Assembly (NCBI RefSeq): GCF_000485595.1
Contig: NW_014578502.1
Location: 1 to 29,302 of the forward strand
Reading direction: 5' to 3'
Length of the DNA: 29,302 bases
DNA from: Priapulus caudatus
Lineage: Eukaryota; Priapulida; Priapulimorpha; Priapulimorphida; Priapulidae
Shown here piece after piece: positions 21,105 to 29,034 of this stretch. The notes below the pieces were generated by a model. It did not search any database, had not been told where the DNA came from, and saw only the letters and a program-made list of their open reading frames with translations. The position numbers were made by a program, and so were the translations under genes. How positions within the stretch are numbered: the stretch's first letter is position 1; every line of letters begins with the position of its first letter.

Positions 21105-23557
21105 TTTTATAAGCATGCATCATGACCAGGGTTCGAATTTTAGCTGAAAATCTAGTGGACAGCACTTCAGAAAGTTGGTGGTCCTGCACAAAAGTTGGTG
21201 GTCCGCTTATTTACTAGCAGTGAGTAACAAAATAGTATACAAAAATAATCATTGGCATCAACAGCATACATGTAACTGAGAGTTGGTCAAATAATATATT
21301 TCAACTCTAGGAATGTCGGGGGAGCTTCTGGGAAAAGGTTTACTTTCATTTTTTGCCTCCCCAGTCCTCGGTACCCCCATGCATAGATCAATGGTGCCGC
21401 ACATCCGCAAAGTCACAAGTGCCTAGAATCTTGATGAAATAGAAGTATATACAGTTTACATTGCTTCTAGATATCTAACTGAATAAAAATAGTCCACTTT
21501 CTGCATAAAGAAAATTGACGAATTCAGTTAACAGCTTTGATTACGTGATTGTCAGGTGTCACTGGTCGTGCCCTCACTCCCCACGATAACCCCTGCGACA
21601 TATGAACTTATTGTTATGAGGTTATAAAAACACTGAGCTACGCTACATGCCGCAATCGATTTCTTTGACTGTCACGAGGTTTTGTGCGTGTGGCGAATCA
21701 TGCGTTGAGGGAGTTCATGCCCTCGGCTCTAGATGTTTTAGACACACCGTCTACCTTCAAGAACGGAGCATATTAGAATGCCCTCCCGGTTACAAGTCTG
21801 TCTAAACTGCCGTTGCAATAACCGTAGTATTTCAGCGTAATATGAGGGGAAAAAGTGCTGGTGAGGAGGACCGGCAGTTTTGTAGAGTTGGTGGCCGAAG
21901 CAAAAACTTGGTGGCCTCGGCTCTCCGGGTCGGCACTAATTTCGAACGCTGATCATGACACTATGACACAACCTGAGATATTTAAGAAATATGGTTAGTG
22001 AAAGAAGTCTGACTATGTTATAAAACAAATAATACTGGTCTGTCGCGAGTCCAGATGATGTTGCTACCTGGTGGCATGTCTGCTAAATACATACAAAGCT
22101 GGGCCTCACATAATAACAATGTCTTATCTTCAGGGTGACATCATTGGCAATATAGCATCTCTGGCACAGGCAGCTGTAGCATATTACAAGATCACAGAAT
22201 AAAGTTTTCGTTACTATGCTGACCATAATTCGTGCTGCCCCATGTGCAAACTTTCTGCAGAAAATAGTTCTCAAAAACATGTTTTAGAGTCAATATAAGT
22301 GTATGTCGTACCTATCAATTTATCTAATTATTATATATATATTAGTAAGTTAACTCTAGGAAATAAATGACAACAATGCTACTGCTTTACACAACTGGTG
22401 GAGTGGTGACTTTCACCCCATGACCTCAGCTGACCAAAAGATCATACATCGATCTTCAGTGACATTACCACTGCTGAAGTGGAGTAAGGTCACTTAGGTG
22501 AGGAGATTAGGATATGCTGAGTGCCACTTGCAGTTGCGGCGCAACTGTAGGACTTACGTGATTGGGCCATTGATTGAGTATGCAGGTGGGAGATAGATGG
22601 TCATCGACTTCTCAACACGCTCCGTTATCGTCGGTGATGGTGGCTTGTTCGGGTCTACAAAGCACAGAACAGATGTACAGATCACATGATACCGAACGAT
22701 ATATATACTAGGGGTTGGGGGAATGGTTATTTTTGGTACGCGGAATTAGACAATTATAGTTATCCGGGAACCGCAGGAAAGCTGAAATAGCAATTTTAAT
22801 TAACCGGGAACTGGCAAATGGCTTATTTATTTTAAAATCTTGAAAACTAGGAATGCCCCCCTTCCTATAGGAAAACATTTTGTGCACTGGTGAATTTAAA
22901 ACCAACATGCTGAAAACAGTGTCAATCATTTGTTTTCATGAATATCGCAATATTACGACAAGTAGCTACGTGTCACCAACTCACTACACCCTATAATATG
23001 ATGTCAATACGTTATAGACTACACAAATTTCAAATTAAGACAAGACAAGACAATACTGTTGCTTTATTCAAACCGATCGAAAATATAAAACTAAAGTAAT
23101 GGTGACCTGCCTGGGCCATTCACATAATGCCTACTAGTGGCACGCTACGGTAACACAACCCATGGCTACGAGCTACGAGAGGCATTATATATATATATCA
23201 GGGGTTAATAACGACAAATTGTCATCATGTCATTTGTCATTGTCATATGTCATTTTGTTAATTTGTCATTATTAATCCCTGATATATATATGTGTGTGTG
23301 TGTGCGTGTGTATACACTGTCATATGTAGCTTCCCCCGAGCGAACCCACCTCCGATGAGCGTCCAGATGTTGCGCATGAGCGGGTTGCCGCGGCCGGCGT
23401 CGTTGCGCGCCATCACGTTGATGACGTACTCAGTGCCCGGCAGCAGGTTGGCGATGCTGTAGGTGAACGTGTTCGGCGGCACCGTGTACGTCACCGTGTA
23501 CTTGTTCACGTTGGGCATCACCAGCGGGTTGTAGGAGAACACGGGCACCGCCGACAT
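10926..23557 (-). CDS. Receptor tyrosine kinase-like pseudokinase gene (14 exons, 5' partial)
   Basis: Joining fourteen exons with canonical splice sites and matching phases gives 1848 nt, or 615 residues plus stop. Numbered from the first residue visible here: end of an FN3 domain (1-69), a second FN3-like module (70-208), Gly-rich linker, transmembrane helix (about 239-261) with a basic YFKRRPK stop-transfer, juxtamembrane region, and a kinase fold (about 326-592) with a short tail. The glycine loop GVGKFGEV, Lys361 in VPLK and alpha-C Glu377 are kept. HRD is HQQ (459-461) and DFG is QYS (479-481), which predicts loss of catalysis. Known active receptor kinases need both aspartates. It would act at the plasma membrane, probably as an adhesion-type or allosteric signalling partner (inference). 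Exons 7 and 8 are frameshifted at their proper place and clean at 24221-24997. The ectodomain N-terminus and signal peptide are not in the window. Confidence 0.88.
11217..11414. repeat. 99-bp tandem duplication
   Basis: Two copies of a 99-bp unit starting TTAAAGGGACAGTAGCCTCT at 11217 and 11316, almost identical to the end, where accagatac / accagatatac differ. It lies in the last intron of the kinase gene. Confidence 0.92.
11602..12019. other. Assembly gap (418 N)
   Basis: A run of N between the subdomain XI exon and the putative terminal exon. Frames reported across it are artefacts. Confidence 0.99.
12240..12336 (-). CDS. Exon: kinase subdomain XI
   Basis: It encodes [20 protein letters not shown] then [12 protein letters not shown]. 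'Y-LML-CW--DP--RP-F-EL' is the C-terminal tyrosine kinase signature with its conserved Arg. Acceptor tcttctgtatgcacag, donor AAG|gtatgt, phase 2 in and 0 out, so at least one further exon follows at lower coordinates. Confidence 0.93.
12508..12645. mobile_element. MITE with CAGTCAAAC ends
   Basis: A 138-bp element beginning CAGTCAAACC and ending GTTTGACTG, with internal repeated CTCTATAAAAC-type motifs (ctctataaa, gtctataag, ctctatag, tctataat). This resembles pogo/Tc1-type miniature elements with TA targets; TA is present on the left only. It lies in the intron between the last two kinase exons. Confidence 0.55.
12692..12840. mobile_element. Transposon-end-like sequence
   Basis: AGGGCCGTAACTAGCCAGGG, followed by GGCAGTTGCCCC and poly-C, resembles the terminal portion of GC-rich non-autonomous elements. 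The other end is not identified; a second poly-C/AAGAAAAATGG motif follows at about 12809. Confidence 0.35.
13064..13077. promoter_or_regulatory. Palindromic CRE in a CpG-rich intron
   Basis: CGGTGACGTCACCG is a 14-bp palindrome holding the full CRE TGACGTCA, in a CpG-rich patch (12955-13075) just downstream of the subdomain X exon. It matches the CREB/ATF consensus; use as an enhancer or internal promoter is untested. Confidence 0.35.
13104..13200 (-). CDS. Exon: kinase subdomain X
   Basis: It encodes [20 protein letters not shown] followed by [12 protein letters not shown], matching 'GGTPYPGV---EL---L--G-R---P'. Acceptor ttgcttaccag, donor GACCT|gtgagt, phase 1 in and 2 out; the Gly codon split at the 5' end completes the GGTPY motif. 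Confidence 0.9.
13474..13585 (-). CDS. Exon: end of activation loop, kinase subdomains VIII-IX
   Basis: It encodes [13 protein letters not shown], then [35 protein letters not shown] is the conserved alpha-F region of tyrosine kinases. The APE motif is SLE here (WLSLES for WMAPES). The activation segment between QYS and SLE is short, and has no paired Tyr-Tyr as in many active receptor kinases. Acceptor cgtgtctgtattttag, donor ATGG|gtgtgt, phase 0 in and 1 out. Confidence 0.92.
13854..13955 (-). CDS. Exon: degenerate catalytic loop and DFG site
   Basis: Thirty-four codons, phase 0 at both ends, with acceptor cgcatctccacag and donor CAG|gtgaga. The translation begins [13 protein letters not shown] and continues [15 protein letters not shown]. 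Aligned to the receptor kinase pattern 'HRDLAARNVL ... KIADFGL-R' with no gap, the catalytic Asp is Gln (HQQ), and DFG is QYS. The rest of the loop (LAARN, KIA) is well kept. Both replaced aspartates are essential in active kinases: one is the catalytic base and the other binds Mg-ATP. The exon has no stop or frameshift, so the changes look fixed rather than due to decay. Confidence 0.93.
14283..14455 (-). CDS. Exon: kinase hinge and alpha-D/E
   Basis: The exon encodes [20 protein letters not shown], a short polar insert (TRTNTKTGG) and [20 protein letters not shown]. This matches the receptor kinase hinge ('L-EYAP-GNLRD-LR') and the alpha-E helix ('A-QVA-GM-YL'). Acceptor ctctgcaccgtttcag, phase 1 in; donor CAGG|gtaatg, phase 0 out. 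A 41-bp minisatellite starts about 20 bp upstream of the acceptor and the frame remains open through it up to about 14768, so alternative upstream acceptors could extend the exon. Confidence 0.9.
14476..14768. repeat. 41-bp minisatellite abutting the hinge exon
   Basis: Seven units at exact 41-bp spacing (the gagacat core starts at 14492, 14533, 14574, 14615, 14656, 14697, 14738), GC-rich with CpG. On the gene strand each unit holds a pyrimidine stretch and a CAG (cccccttcgccgtcgcag), resembling a 3' splice site. The genuine acceptor region at 14456-14490 is recognisably a divergent unit. Frames on both strands are open through it; I do not read these as separate genes. Confidence 0.93.
15143..16212. 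repeat. 23-bp satellite array in kinase intron
   Basis: Roughly 45 tandem units of gatataatctcgctcttgctttt with cttgct / ctagct / catgctt variants. The first 200 bases are regular at a 23-bp period; from about 15360 single-base insertions and deletions become common. It fills the intron between the alpha-C exon and the hinge exon. Confidence 0.93.
16250..16376 (-). pseudogene. Frameshifted copy of kinase alpha-C exon
   Basis: It matches the exon at 24221-24331 but is 127 nt against 111, again through small insertions (for example gcgcgccatagcggtctac beside gcggccattagcggttac just outside it). Splice-site sequence is still recognisable at both ends. Positioned correctly between N-lobe exon and hinge exon, and directly next to the 23-bp satellite, as in the clean copy. 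Confidence 0.85.
16613..16672. repeat. (AT)n microsatellite (copy 1)
   Basis: Sixty bases of AT in the intron between the two N-lobe exons. The counterpart in copy 2 is about 36 bases (24523-24558). Flanking sequence contains repeated tgtagatt / aatctaca hairpins in both copies. Confidence 0.95.
16908..17154 (-). pseudogene. Frameshifted copy of kinase N-lobe exon (glycine loop)
   Basis: This aligns over its whole length with the clean exon at 24775-24997 but is 247 nt instead of 223. The differences are mostly single-base insertions scattered through it, which break the frame several times. Its position, between the transmembrane exon and the hinge exon, is where the gene needs it. I read it as the correct locus in unpolished long-read sequence rather than a decayed exon. 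Confidence 0.85.
17269..19719. repeat. 18-bp minisatellite (copy 1)
   Basis: Tandem units of taccctgatcctaccacc with variants (cacc, atct, aatcct), roughly 130 units. Because 18 is a multiple of three, frames on both strands stay open and give YPDPTT, ILPPTL and GGRIRV peptides; these are not genes. Units are clean at 17320-17460 and 19120-19500 and full of indels between. On the minus (gene) strand each unit carries AGG|GTAGGT, a 5' splice-site-like sequence, and the real donor of the transmembrane exon lies in the last unit. Confidence 0.95.
19714..19949 (-). CDS. Exon: Gly-rich linker, transmembrane helix, juxtamembrane
   Basis: The exon opens with a linker containing seven consecutive glycines ([20 protein letters not shown]). 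It continues with a hydrophobic helix of about 23 residues ([20 protein letters not shown] and on) and the stop-transfer YFKRRPK, then [15 protein letters not shown]. This orients the preceding FN3 modules outside the cell and the following kinase fold inside. Acceptor gtcgttacag (phase 1). The donor AGG|GTAGGG (phase 0) is the only good GT in the right phase, and it lies inside the last unit of the 18-bp minisatellite that fills the following intron. If that donor is skipped the frame stays open through several array units. Confidence 0.88.
20138..20201 (-). CDS. Exon: end of FN3 module
   Basis: A short 64-nt exon encoding [20 protein letters not shown], the G strand plus an acidic stalk. 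Acceptor gcttgctgttatag, donor GTAG|gtgagt, phase 0 in and phase 1 out. It completes the phosphatase-like module begun in the preceding exon (A-SS--G-ITKV). The corresponding noisy copy at 28046-28110 has one extra base. Confidence 0.85.
20444..20592 (-). CDS. Exon: RPTP-like membrane-proximal FN3 segment
   Basis: The 49 codons include [20 protein letters not shown] and [15 protein letters not shown]. This is the 'F-T-V-GD--TYGGF-N-PL-P---Y-I-F-A-SS--G' signature seen just outside the membrane in PTPRK/M/T/U-type phosphatases and in some invertebrate receptor kinases (family knowledge from memory). Acceptor ctctgatcttaccag, donor GGG|gtatgt (phase 0). A noisy second copy is at 28353-28504. 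Confidence 0.88.
20951..21057 (-). CDS. Exon: second FN3 module, central part
   Basis: It encodes [10 protein letters not shown] followed by an acidic/asparagine-rich loop and LPYYL. The acceptor tgtgtatttcag lies next to a CA/GT microsatellite (21063-21103), and the donor is CTGA|gtaaga. The pattern matches the C strand plus long insertion of the membrane-proximal FN3-like unit in MAM-type receptor tyrosine phosphatases (YY-TAEL region). A noisy second copy is at 28868-28972. Confidence 0.87.
21063..21103. repeat. (CA)n microsatellite at a splice acceptor
   Basis: CA repeat (GT on the gene strand) that ends 5-6 bases upstream of the acceptor of the exon at 20951-21057, so it forms its polypyrimidine/purine context. 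Confidence 0.95.
21127..21951. mobile_element. Non-autonomous hAT-like transposon in intron
   Basis: An 825-bp insertion flanked by an exact 8-bp direct repeat ATCATGAC (21119-21126 and 21952-21959). The ends are short inverted repeats starting CAGGGTTCGAA and, on the other strand, CAGCGTTCGAA. An 8-bp target duplication and CAG-type ends are hAT hallmarks. Inside are repeated TTGGTGGTCC/TTGGTGGCC motifs but no transposase frame. Confidence 0.8.
22558..22654 (-). CDS. Exon: start of second FN3 module
   Basis: The exon gives [14 protein letters not shown] and then a beta-strand ending in YSINGPI. A proline-rich linker, A/B strands and the NGPI-T-GY turn are typical of FN3 repeats. The acceptor is gttctgtgctttgtag and the donor AATCAC|gtaagt, phase 1 in and phase 2 out. 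Both junctions fit the neighbouring exons; the codon completed at the 3' end makes the usual Thr of the GPITGY motif. Confidence 0.87.
22843..22950. repeat. 108-bp direct repeat, copy A
   Basis: Nearly identical to 23970-24078, including cctataggaaaacattttg. It lies in the intron between the first two FN3 exons. Confidence 0.92.
23199..23281. mobile_element. Palindromic MITE in FN3 intron
   Basis: CAGGGGTTAATAACGACAAA at the left is answered by TTTGTCATTATTAATCCCTG at the right, with TGTCATTTGTCA-type repeats between, and TA-rich sequence on both sides. The whole can fold into a hairpin. It ends about 70 bases from the donor of the first FN3 exon. Confidence 0.65.
23350..23557 (-). CDS. Exon: FN3 domain, C-terminal part
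   Basis: The exon encodes 69 residues plus one base. It contains the FN3 pattern YTVTYTVPP, then [19 protein letters not shown], that is the C to F strands with the L-PGT-Y-V tyrosine-corner motif. The acceptor is ttcacccccgcag and the donor GGAG|gtgggt (phase 1), which joins in frame to the exon at 22558-22654. The exon starts in phase 0 with an ATG that is internal, not a start, because the A and B strands of the domain must come from an upstream exon that I cannot find. This is the most 5' exon seen. The local GC content is high compared with the AT-rich introns around it, as in the other exons. Confidence 0.88.
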
Positions 23558-23969
23558 CTGCGGGGGTGAATAAGTATTGGGAATACTTGTCCAATTGGAT
23601 GTCGAAACGTTTACGGTACGTTTAAATTCTTGTTCGGTTAAAAAGAACTTATTCATTTATTAGATTATAACAAACAGATGAACTTAATTCACAGTATGGA
23701 ATACTGTTTTCAGATATCGCTTTATTCATTCTAGGATGACATCACAAATGACGGAGATCTGTAACACGCAAAGTGATTAACACACAACAAGATATGTAAC
23801 ACACAGTACATTACTCTCTACGGGGAAACAAACACGGGGGAACGTGGATGACTCATGCTGCCATCTACGGTGCTGTCAGGTATCAAGAAGGGGAACGTAT
23901 ACACGATTGTACATGGCATAAGAAAAAGGAACATGATCTTTATATACACACACATATATATATATAGAT

Positions 23970-24078
23970 AAAACTAGGAATACCCCCCCTTCCTATAGGA
24001 AAACATTTTGTGCACTGGTGAATTTAAAACCAACATGCTGAAAACAGTGTCAATCATTTGTTTTCATGAATATCGCAA
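23970..24078. repeat. 108-bp direct repeat, copy B, at a junction
   Basis: Copy of 22843-22950 with one or two differences. It ends exactly where the 23-bp satellite and duplicated segment begin, which marks a likely contig join. Confidence 0.92.
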
Positions 24079-24172
24079 ATATAATCTCGCTCTTGCTTTT
24101 GATATAATCTCGCTCTTGCTTTTGTTATAATCTCGCTCTTGCTTTTGATATAATCTCGCTCTTGCTTTTAAT
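24078..24172. repeat. 23-bp satellite, short copy
   Basis: About four clean units of the same satellite as 15143-16212, cut off abruptly on the left at a junction with a 108-bp repeat. It flanks the clean alpha-C exon just as the long array flanks the noisy one. Confidence 0.93.
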
Positions 24173-24220
24173 ATCTTGCTTTAGCCAAGGCTTCGATCAT
24201 GCTCGGCTGGAGTGACTCAC

Positions 24221-24331
24221 CTGGTGTCTCGCTGATGCCGAGCAGTGCGGTGATGTTCGGATGTTTGCCAAGTCGTATCATCATCTCGAGCTGCGAGAGG
24301 AACACTCTCTTCATGTCGATGCTGCTCGTCT
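24221..24331 (-). CDS. Clean copy of exon: kinase alpha-C helix and beta-4
   Basis: It encodes MKRVFLSQLEMMIRLGKHPN followed by ITALLGISETP, matching the receptor kinase alpha-C/beta-4 pattern 'FL-E-EMMK-LGKHPNI--LLG'. The Glu that pairs with the ATP-site Lys is present. Acceptor tgccgcatacag and donor CACCAG|gtgagt; phase 1 in and 1 out, fitting the glycine-loop exon and the hinge exon. A false upstream ATG extends the open frame but not the exon. The intact copy is out of gene order here. Confidence 0.9.
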
Positions 24332-24518
24332 CTGTATGCGGCAGAATGCGGCCATTAGCGGTTACAGTTCTATACTTAATCTTCACGTTTCATACTCGTA
24401 GATCGTCTCTAACCAATGCACAATAATAGTGAAACATATCTAACAGGCATCTGTTTCAATCACTAGCACGAGGCCAGATCCACGGCACATCACGTCACAT
24501 AATATATGTCATATCAAC

Positions 24519-24561
<43 letters not shown>

Positions 24562-24774
24562 ATACATCATATTTATGTAGATTATTACATAAATCTACAT
24601 AATTATACATCATATCAACGTATATATACGTCATACACTGTCATACATCATATTCATGTAGATTTGTTACACAAATCTACATAATTATACGTCATATAAA
24701 CGTCACGTAACATCAAAGTGTGAGAAATCGTGGCTTCATTTGCTGACGCGAGCACCAGGTACACGTCGTCTTAC

Positions 24775-24997
24775 GTTTGAGAGGCACGAGATCCGCCGTC
24801 ACGCCGCGTCCCGGCGTTGCCACCTTCGCCTTCTTCACCTCGCCGAACTTTCCCACACCCAGCTCGTCCGTGCCGAGACGCAGGCTCTCCTGCGGTATCA
24901 GCCAGCACTGGTCCTTGAGCGCGTGGTAGAAGGTCGTCGGGTCGAGCTGGTCGTCGTCGCCAAGAAACACAAGGCTGCTCATCTCGCCGTTAGCGTC
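24775..24997 (-). CDS. Clean copy of exon: juxtamembrane and kinase glycine loop
   Basis: Seventy-four codons plus one base. The start DANGEMSSLV joins in phase 0 to the transmembrane exon. Then come CWLIPQESLRLG and the glycine loop [13 protein letters not shown], ending at VPLK, where Lys is the ATP-contacting lysine (VAVK in most receptor kinases). Acceptor ctctctaccgcag, donor CAAAC|gtaaga. It is intact, but in this assembly it lies upstream of the FN3 exons, which is the wrong order for the gene. See the frameshifted counterpart at 16908-17154. Confidence 0.9.
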
Positions 24998-25106
24998 CTG
25001 CGGTAGAGAGGGTGCCACTGGTTTTTACGTTAATTTGGATCGCGGGGAACGCGCGTGCTGGGCACGGTCCGCACGGTCCTGAGCTCGGTCCAGTCTCGAA
25101 AATCTC

Positions 25107-27619
25107 TGATCCTACCACCTACCCTAATTACTGTCACCCTGATCCTACCAACTACTCTAATCAAAACTACCCTGATCCTACCACCCACCCTGATCCTACT
25201 ACCTACCCTGATCCCTGGCCACCTACCCTGATCCTAAGCCCTACCCTGCTAGACTCCCTGACCTACCATCCTACCCTGATCCTACTACGCTACCCTGATC
25301 GTACAACCTACCCTGATTCCTACTACCTCCTACTCCTGATCCTAAACCACCTACCCTGATCCTAACATCCCACGTGATCCTACGCACCCACCTGATCCTA
25401 CCACTACCCCTGATCCTACTAACTACTTCTAATCACAACTATACCCTATCCACCACCCTACCTGATCCTAATCCTACCATACCCTGATCCTACACACTAC
25501 CCTGATCGCTAACCATCCACGCGTGATCCTACCACCTACCCTGCATCTACCACCTACCTGATCCTACGCACCTACCCCTGATACCTGACCATCCCCTTGA
25601 TCCTACACTACCCTGATCTATCCACCCACCGGCTAATCCTACCACCTACCCTGATCTCCACCATCTACCTGATCTACCACCTACCCTGATGCGCTACGCA
25701 TCTACCTCTGATCCTACCACCGCATCCCCTAATCCTACACCTACCCTTGATCCTACCCATCTACACCCTGATCCTACCACCCACCCTTTCAAATCCTACC
25801 ACCTTAACCCTGATCCTACCAACCTACCGCTGAGATCTCCATCCTACCCTGATCCTACAGCACCCACCCTGATCGCACGCATACCTACCCTTGAAGCTAC
25901 CACCTACCCTGATCCTACCACCTACCCTGATCCTACCACCTACCCTGATCCTACCATCTACCCTGATCCTACCACCCACCCTGATCCTACCACCTACCCT
26001 GATACTACCCCTCACGCGCTTGATCCTACCACCTACCCCTGATCCTACACCTACCCATGATCCTACTACCTACCCTGATCCTACACCTACCCTGATCCTG
26101 ACCCACCTACGCGCTGATCCTACCACCGCACCCTAATCCTACCACCTAACCCTGATCCTCCACCTGATCTACCCATACCCGATACCCCTACCACCCTACG
26201 CCTGATTTACCAACCCTACCTGTCTGCACGACCCATACCTAACTCACTACTACCCTGATCCTACTCAAAACACTGACTCCCCCTAGAAATCGTTGCCACG
26301 CGCAGCCAATACGTACCACACTACTGATCCTACCACCCACCCTGATCGTACACCTGACCCTATCCTACCACCTACCTACTGATCCTATCACCTCTCGACT
26401 CACACTCCCTATCCCCATCTACCCTGCATCCTACACCACCTAAGCCCTACACCTACCGACACCTACCGACCTACACCGCACTGAATCCTGACACACAACC
26501 CTAATTCCTACCACCTACCCTGATCCTGCCATCCACCGTGATGCTACCACCTACCCTGACCTTAACCACCGCCCTGATCCTACCACCTACGCCTAATCCT
26601 ACACCCTACCCTCACCCTGACCACCCACCCTAATCCTACATCTCCACCGATCCTGGACTCCCTACGCACACGCTGATCCTACCACCTAGCCTGCATCCTA
26701 CTACCCGCACCCTGATCCTGACCACCCACCCTAGATCCTCACCACCTACCCTGATCCTGACCACACACCCTAATCCTAACGCTACCCTGATCCTACCACC
26801 TACCCTGATTGCTACCACCCTACTCAGATCCTACCACCTATCCCTATCTCTACCACCCACCCTGATCACTACCACCTACCCTGATCCACAACTACTCTAA
26901 TCACAATAACCCTGCATACTACCACGCTACCTCTGAATCCTGACACCCGCCCACCACTGATCTACCACCTACCCTGATCCTACCACCCTACCAGATCCCT
27001 ACCACAGTACTCCTGCATCCTGACCACCCCACCCCTGATCCTACCACCCCCCTAAATCCTACCACCTACCCTGTCCTACCCAACACACCCTAATGCCTAC
27101 CACGCTACCCGATGACGCTAGCCCCATACCACCTGATCCTACCCACTACTCTGATCCCTACACACTACTCTGATTCCTACCACCTTACCTGATCCTAACC
27201 ACCCACCCTAATCCTACCAACCTATCTTTATCCTACAACTACTCTAATCACAACTACCCTGATTACTACCACCTACCCTGATCCTACCACCCACCTGATC
27301 CTAACCACCTACCCTGATCCTACGCACGCTAACCCTGATCCTACACCCACCCTGATCCTACACCCACCCTGTATCTACCACCTACCCTGATCCTGCCACC
27401 GGCACCTAATCCTACGCACCTACCCTGATTCTACCACCTAACCTAGCCACCCCCACCCTGATCCTACCACCTCCCTGATCCTGACCACCTACCCTGATGC
27501 CTGCCACCCACCCTAATCCGTACACCTACGACCTGATCCTACCATCTCCCTGATCCTACACCCACCCTGAATCCTACCACCCTGATCTACGCCCACCTTG
27601 ATCCTACCCCTACCCTGAT
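25107..27619. repeat. 18-bp minisatellite (copy 2, noisy)
   Basis: Same 18-bp unit as at 17269-19719 and about the same length. It is clean only at 25120-25210 and in a patch near 25900-26010, with frequent inserted or lost bases elsewhere. Confidence 0.95.
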
Positions 27620-27858
27620 TGCCTGCACGCTCCGTGGTGCGAGTCAGCTCCTGTTCGTCCAGCTTCGGCCGCCGCTTGAAGTAGACGAGCGGCGCAGAAA
27701 GAGGAGATGACAGCAACGGCGAGCAACGGCGAACAGGCAGCAACCGCGATCAGCCCTCCCAAAAGATCTTCACTCCTCTCTTGCTGTCGCGCGCGCCGGG
27801 GAGGCACGCCGCCGCGCTCCACTCGCCATCCACGGCCCGTCCTCACGGCTGCTGCCAT
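27614..27858 (-). pseudogene. Indel-ridden copy of the transmembrane exon
   Basis: This is the exon at 19714-19949 repeated, 245 nt against 236, with several frameshifts across the Gly-rich linker and the helix. Flanking intron and the adjoining 18-bp array are repeated with it. Differences are indels with almost no substitutions, which points to sequencing error rather than evolutionary decay. Confidence 0.85.
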
Positions 27859-28045
27859 CTGTAACGACGACCAGGCGTGAATGAGCGACAGGATTCCCTC
27901 GGGGATTTCAGATGTGTTGGGTAATCGGGGGAATTTATCCCCGATGTCGATTGAGTCGATTACGCATGTTGTGACAGGTTTTTTGACAATAGCGTCTACT
28001 GCTTGGGACGACAACTTTGAACACACGTGTCTGTCACGCACTCAC

Positions 28046-28110
28046 CTACGACGAGAGGTACTTTGTCATTCTCCTCCTCTCTGAATGCACTGTATGCAAC
28101 GCTTGGTGAA
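28046..28110 (-). pseudogene. Noisy copy of the FN3 end exon
   Basis: Repeat of 20138-20201 with one inserted base (gcaacgcttgg for gcaaccttgg) and one substitution at the exon edge. The frame is broken in the middle. Confidence 0.8.
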
Positions 28111-28352
28111 CTATAACAGCAAGCAACAACCATGTATGATTTATGTTGATGCTAATACAAAGCATGACAGGTACTTTGATTGGGCCATGAAGGCGCACAT
28201 TGTTACAAGGCTTTCATTAGTCAATGCAAAAATATGATCAGATGGCCTTGATGGCTTGACTTATAATTATTACATTTACATTATGTGTTTTGTGGCCTGC
28301 GTGCATATGCATATAGGCATTTAAAACGCACCATTTCTTTTTGTATACATCG

Positions 28353-28504
28353 CCCTTCTTGAGAGCTGACAGCACCAAAGATGGCGGGCATAATTCTTGG
28401 ATGGGTCGAGAGGTCCATTAAAGAATCCACCGTACGTCGGTATTCTCCGATCGTGAAGTAGCTTTTCAACTTCATAACGTGTCCTAGCTTGGTCAGGTTG
28501 GCAG
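28353..28504 (-). pseudogene. Noisy copy of the RPTP-like FN3 exon
   Basis: Repeat of 20444-20592 with a few indels. The donor is altered (catcgccc for catacccc on the plus strand) and the frame breaks within the [10 protein letters not shown] region. Confidence 0.8.
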
Positions 28505-28867
28505 CTGGTAAGATCAGAGGCCAACAGGTGATATTAGGGCACGGTCACACACAACTGTGAATATGGGTGGCTCCAACAGACATGGCAATGTCAGAGGTCA
28601 GCCACTCTGAGTCTGTGCATGGGAAGGACAATGTGGGCACTAGCGAGTCAAGGATACAGTACATACCAACTTGGGTGGTGAATAATAAGTAATCTAAATC
28701 AAATTTTAAATATATCTTGATTCAGATAATAAGTTAAGGCTCCTGCGTCAATAGGAGAAAAGTGATACTTTCACTGCAGATATGTAATAATAGAAAGTAT
28801 CACACACTACAAAAGGTACATTTAGAAGTGTTTTTTAATATCGGGTAGTATATAAGAAGCGATTTAC

Positions 28868-28972
28868 TCAGATAGTAAGGCAATCCATGGCCGGGCATTA
28901 TTGTAATCCAGCAGCTGGCTGGATCAAACTGCACGGGTGAGCTGATGTCAAATACCACCACATGGTACCACA
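28868..28972 (-). pseudogene. Noisy copy of the central FN3 exon
   Basis: Repeat of 20951-21057, 105 nt against 107, with single-base losses in the loop. The CA microsatellite next to its acceptor is also present but interrupted. Confidence 0.8.
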
Positions 28973-29034
28973 CTGAAATACACACACGAACACACACACC
29001 ACCACACACATTTTTATAAGCATGCATCATGACC

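Larger units (their letters stand above)
16213..21420. repeat. Duplicated segment, copy 1 (in gene order)
   Basis: This stretch corresponds base for base, apart from indels, to 24173-29302: N-lobe exons, AT-rich intron, 18-bp array, transmembrane exon, three FN3 exons and the start of a hAT-like insertion. The left part (to about 19100) is noisy and the right part is clean. Confidence 0.9.

Noticed and set aside
21128-21140. GGGTTCGAAT as a tRNA/SINE B-box
   Set aside because: No A-box at the proper distance, and the motif is the terminus of the hAT-like element.
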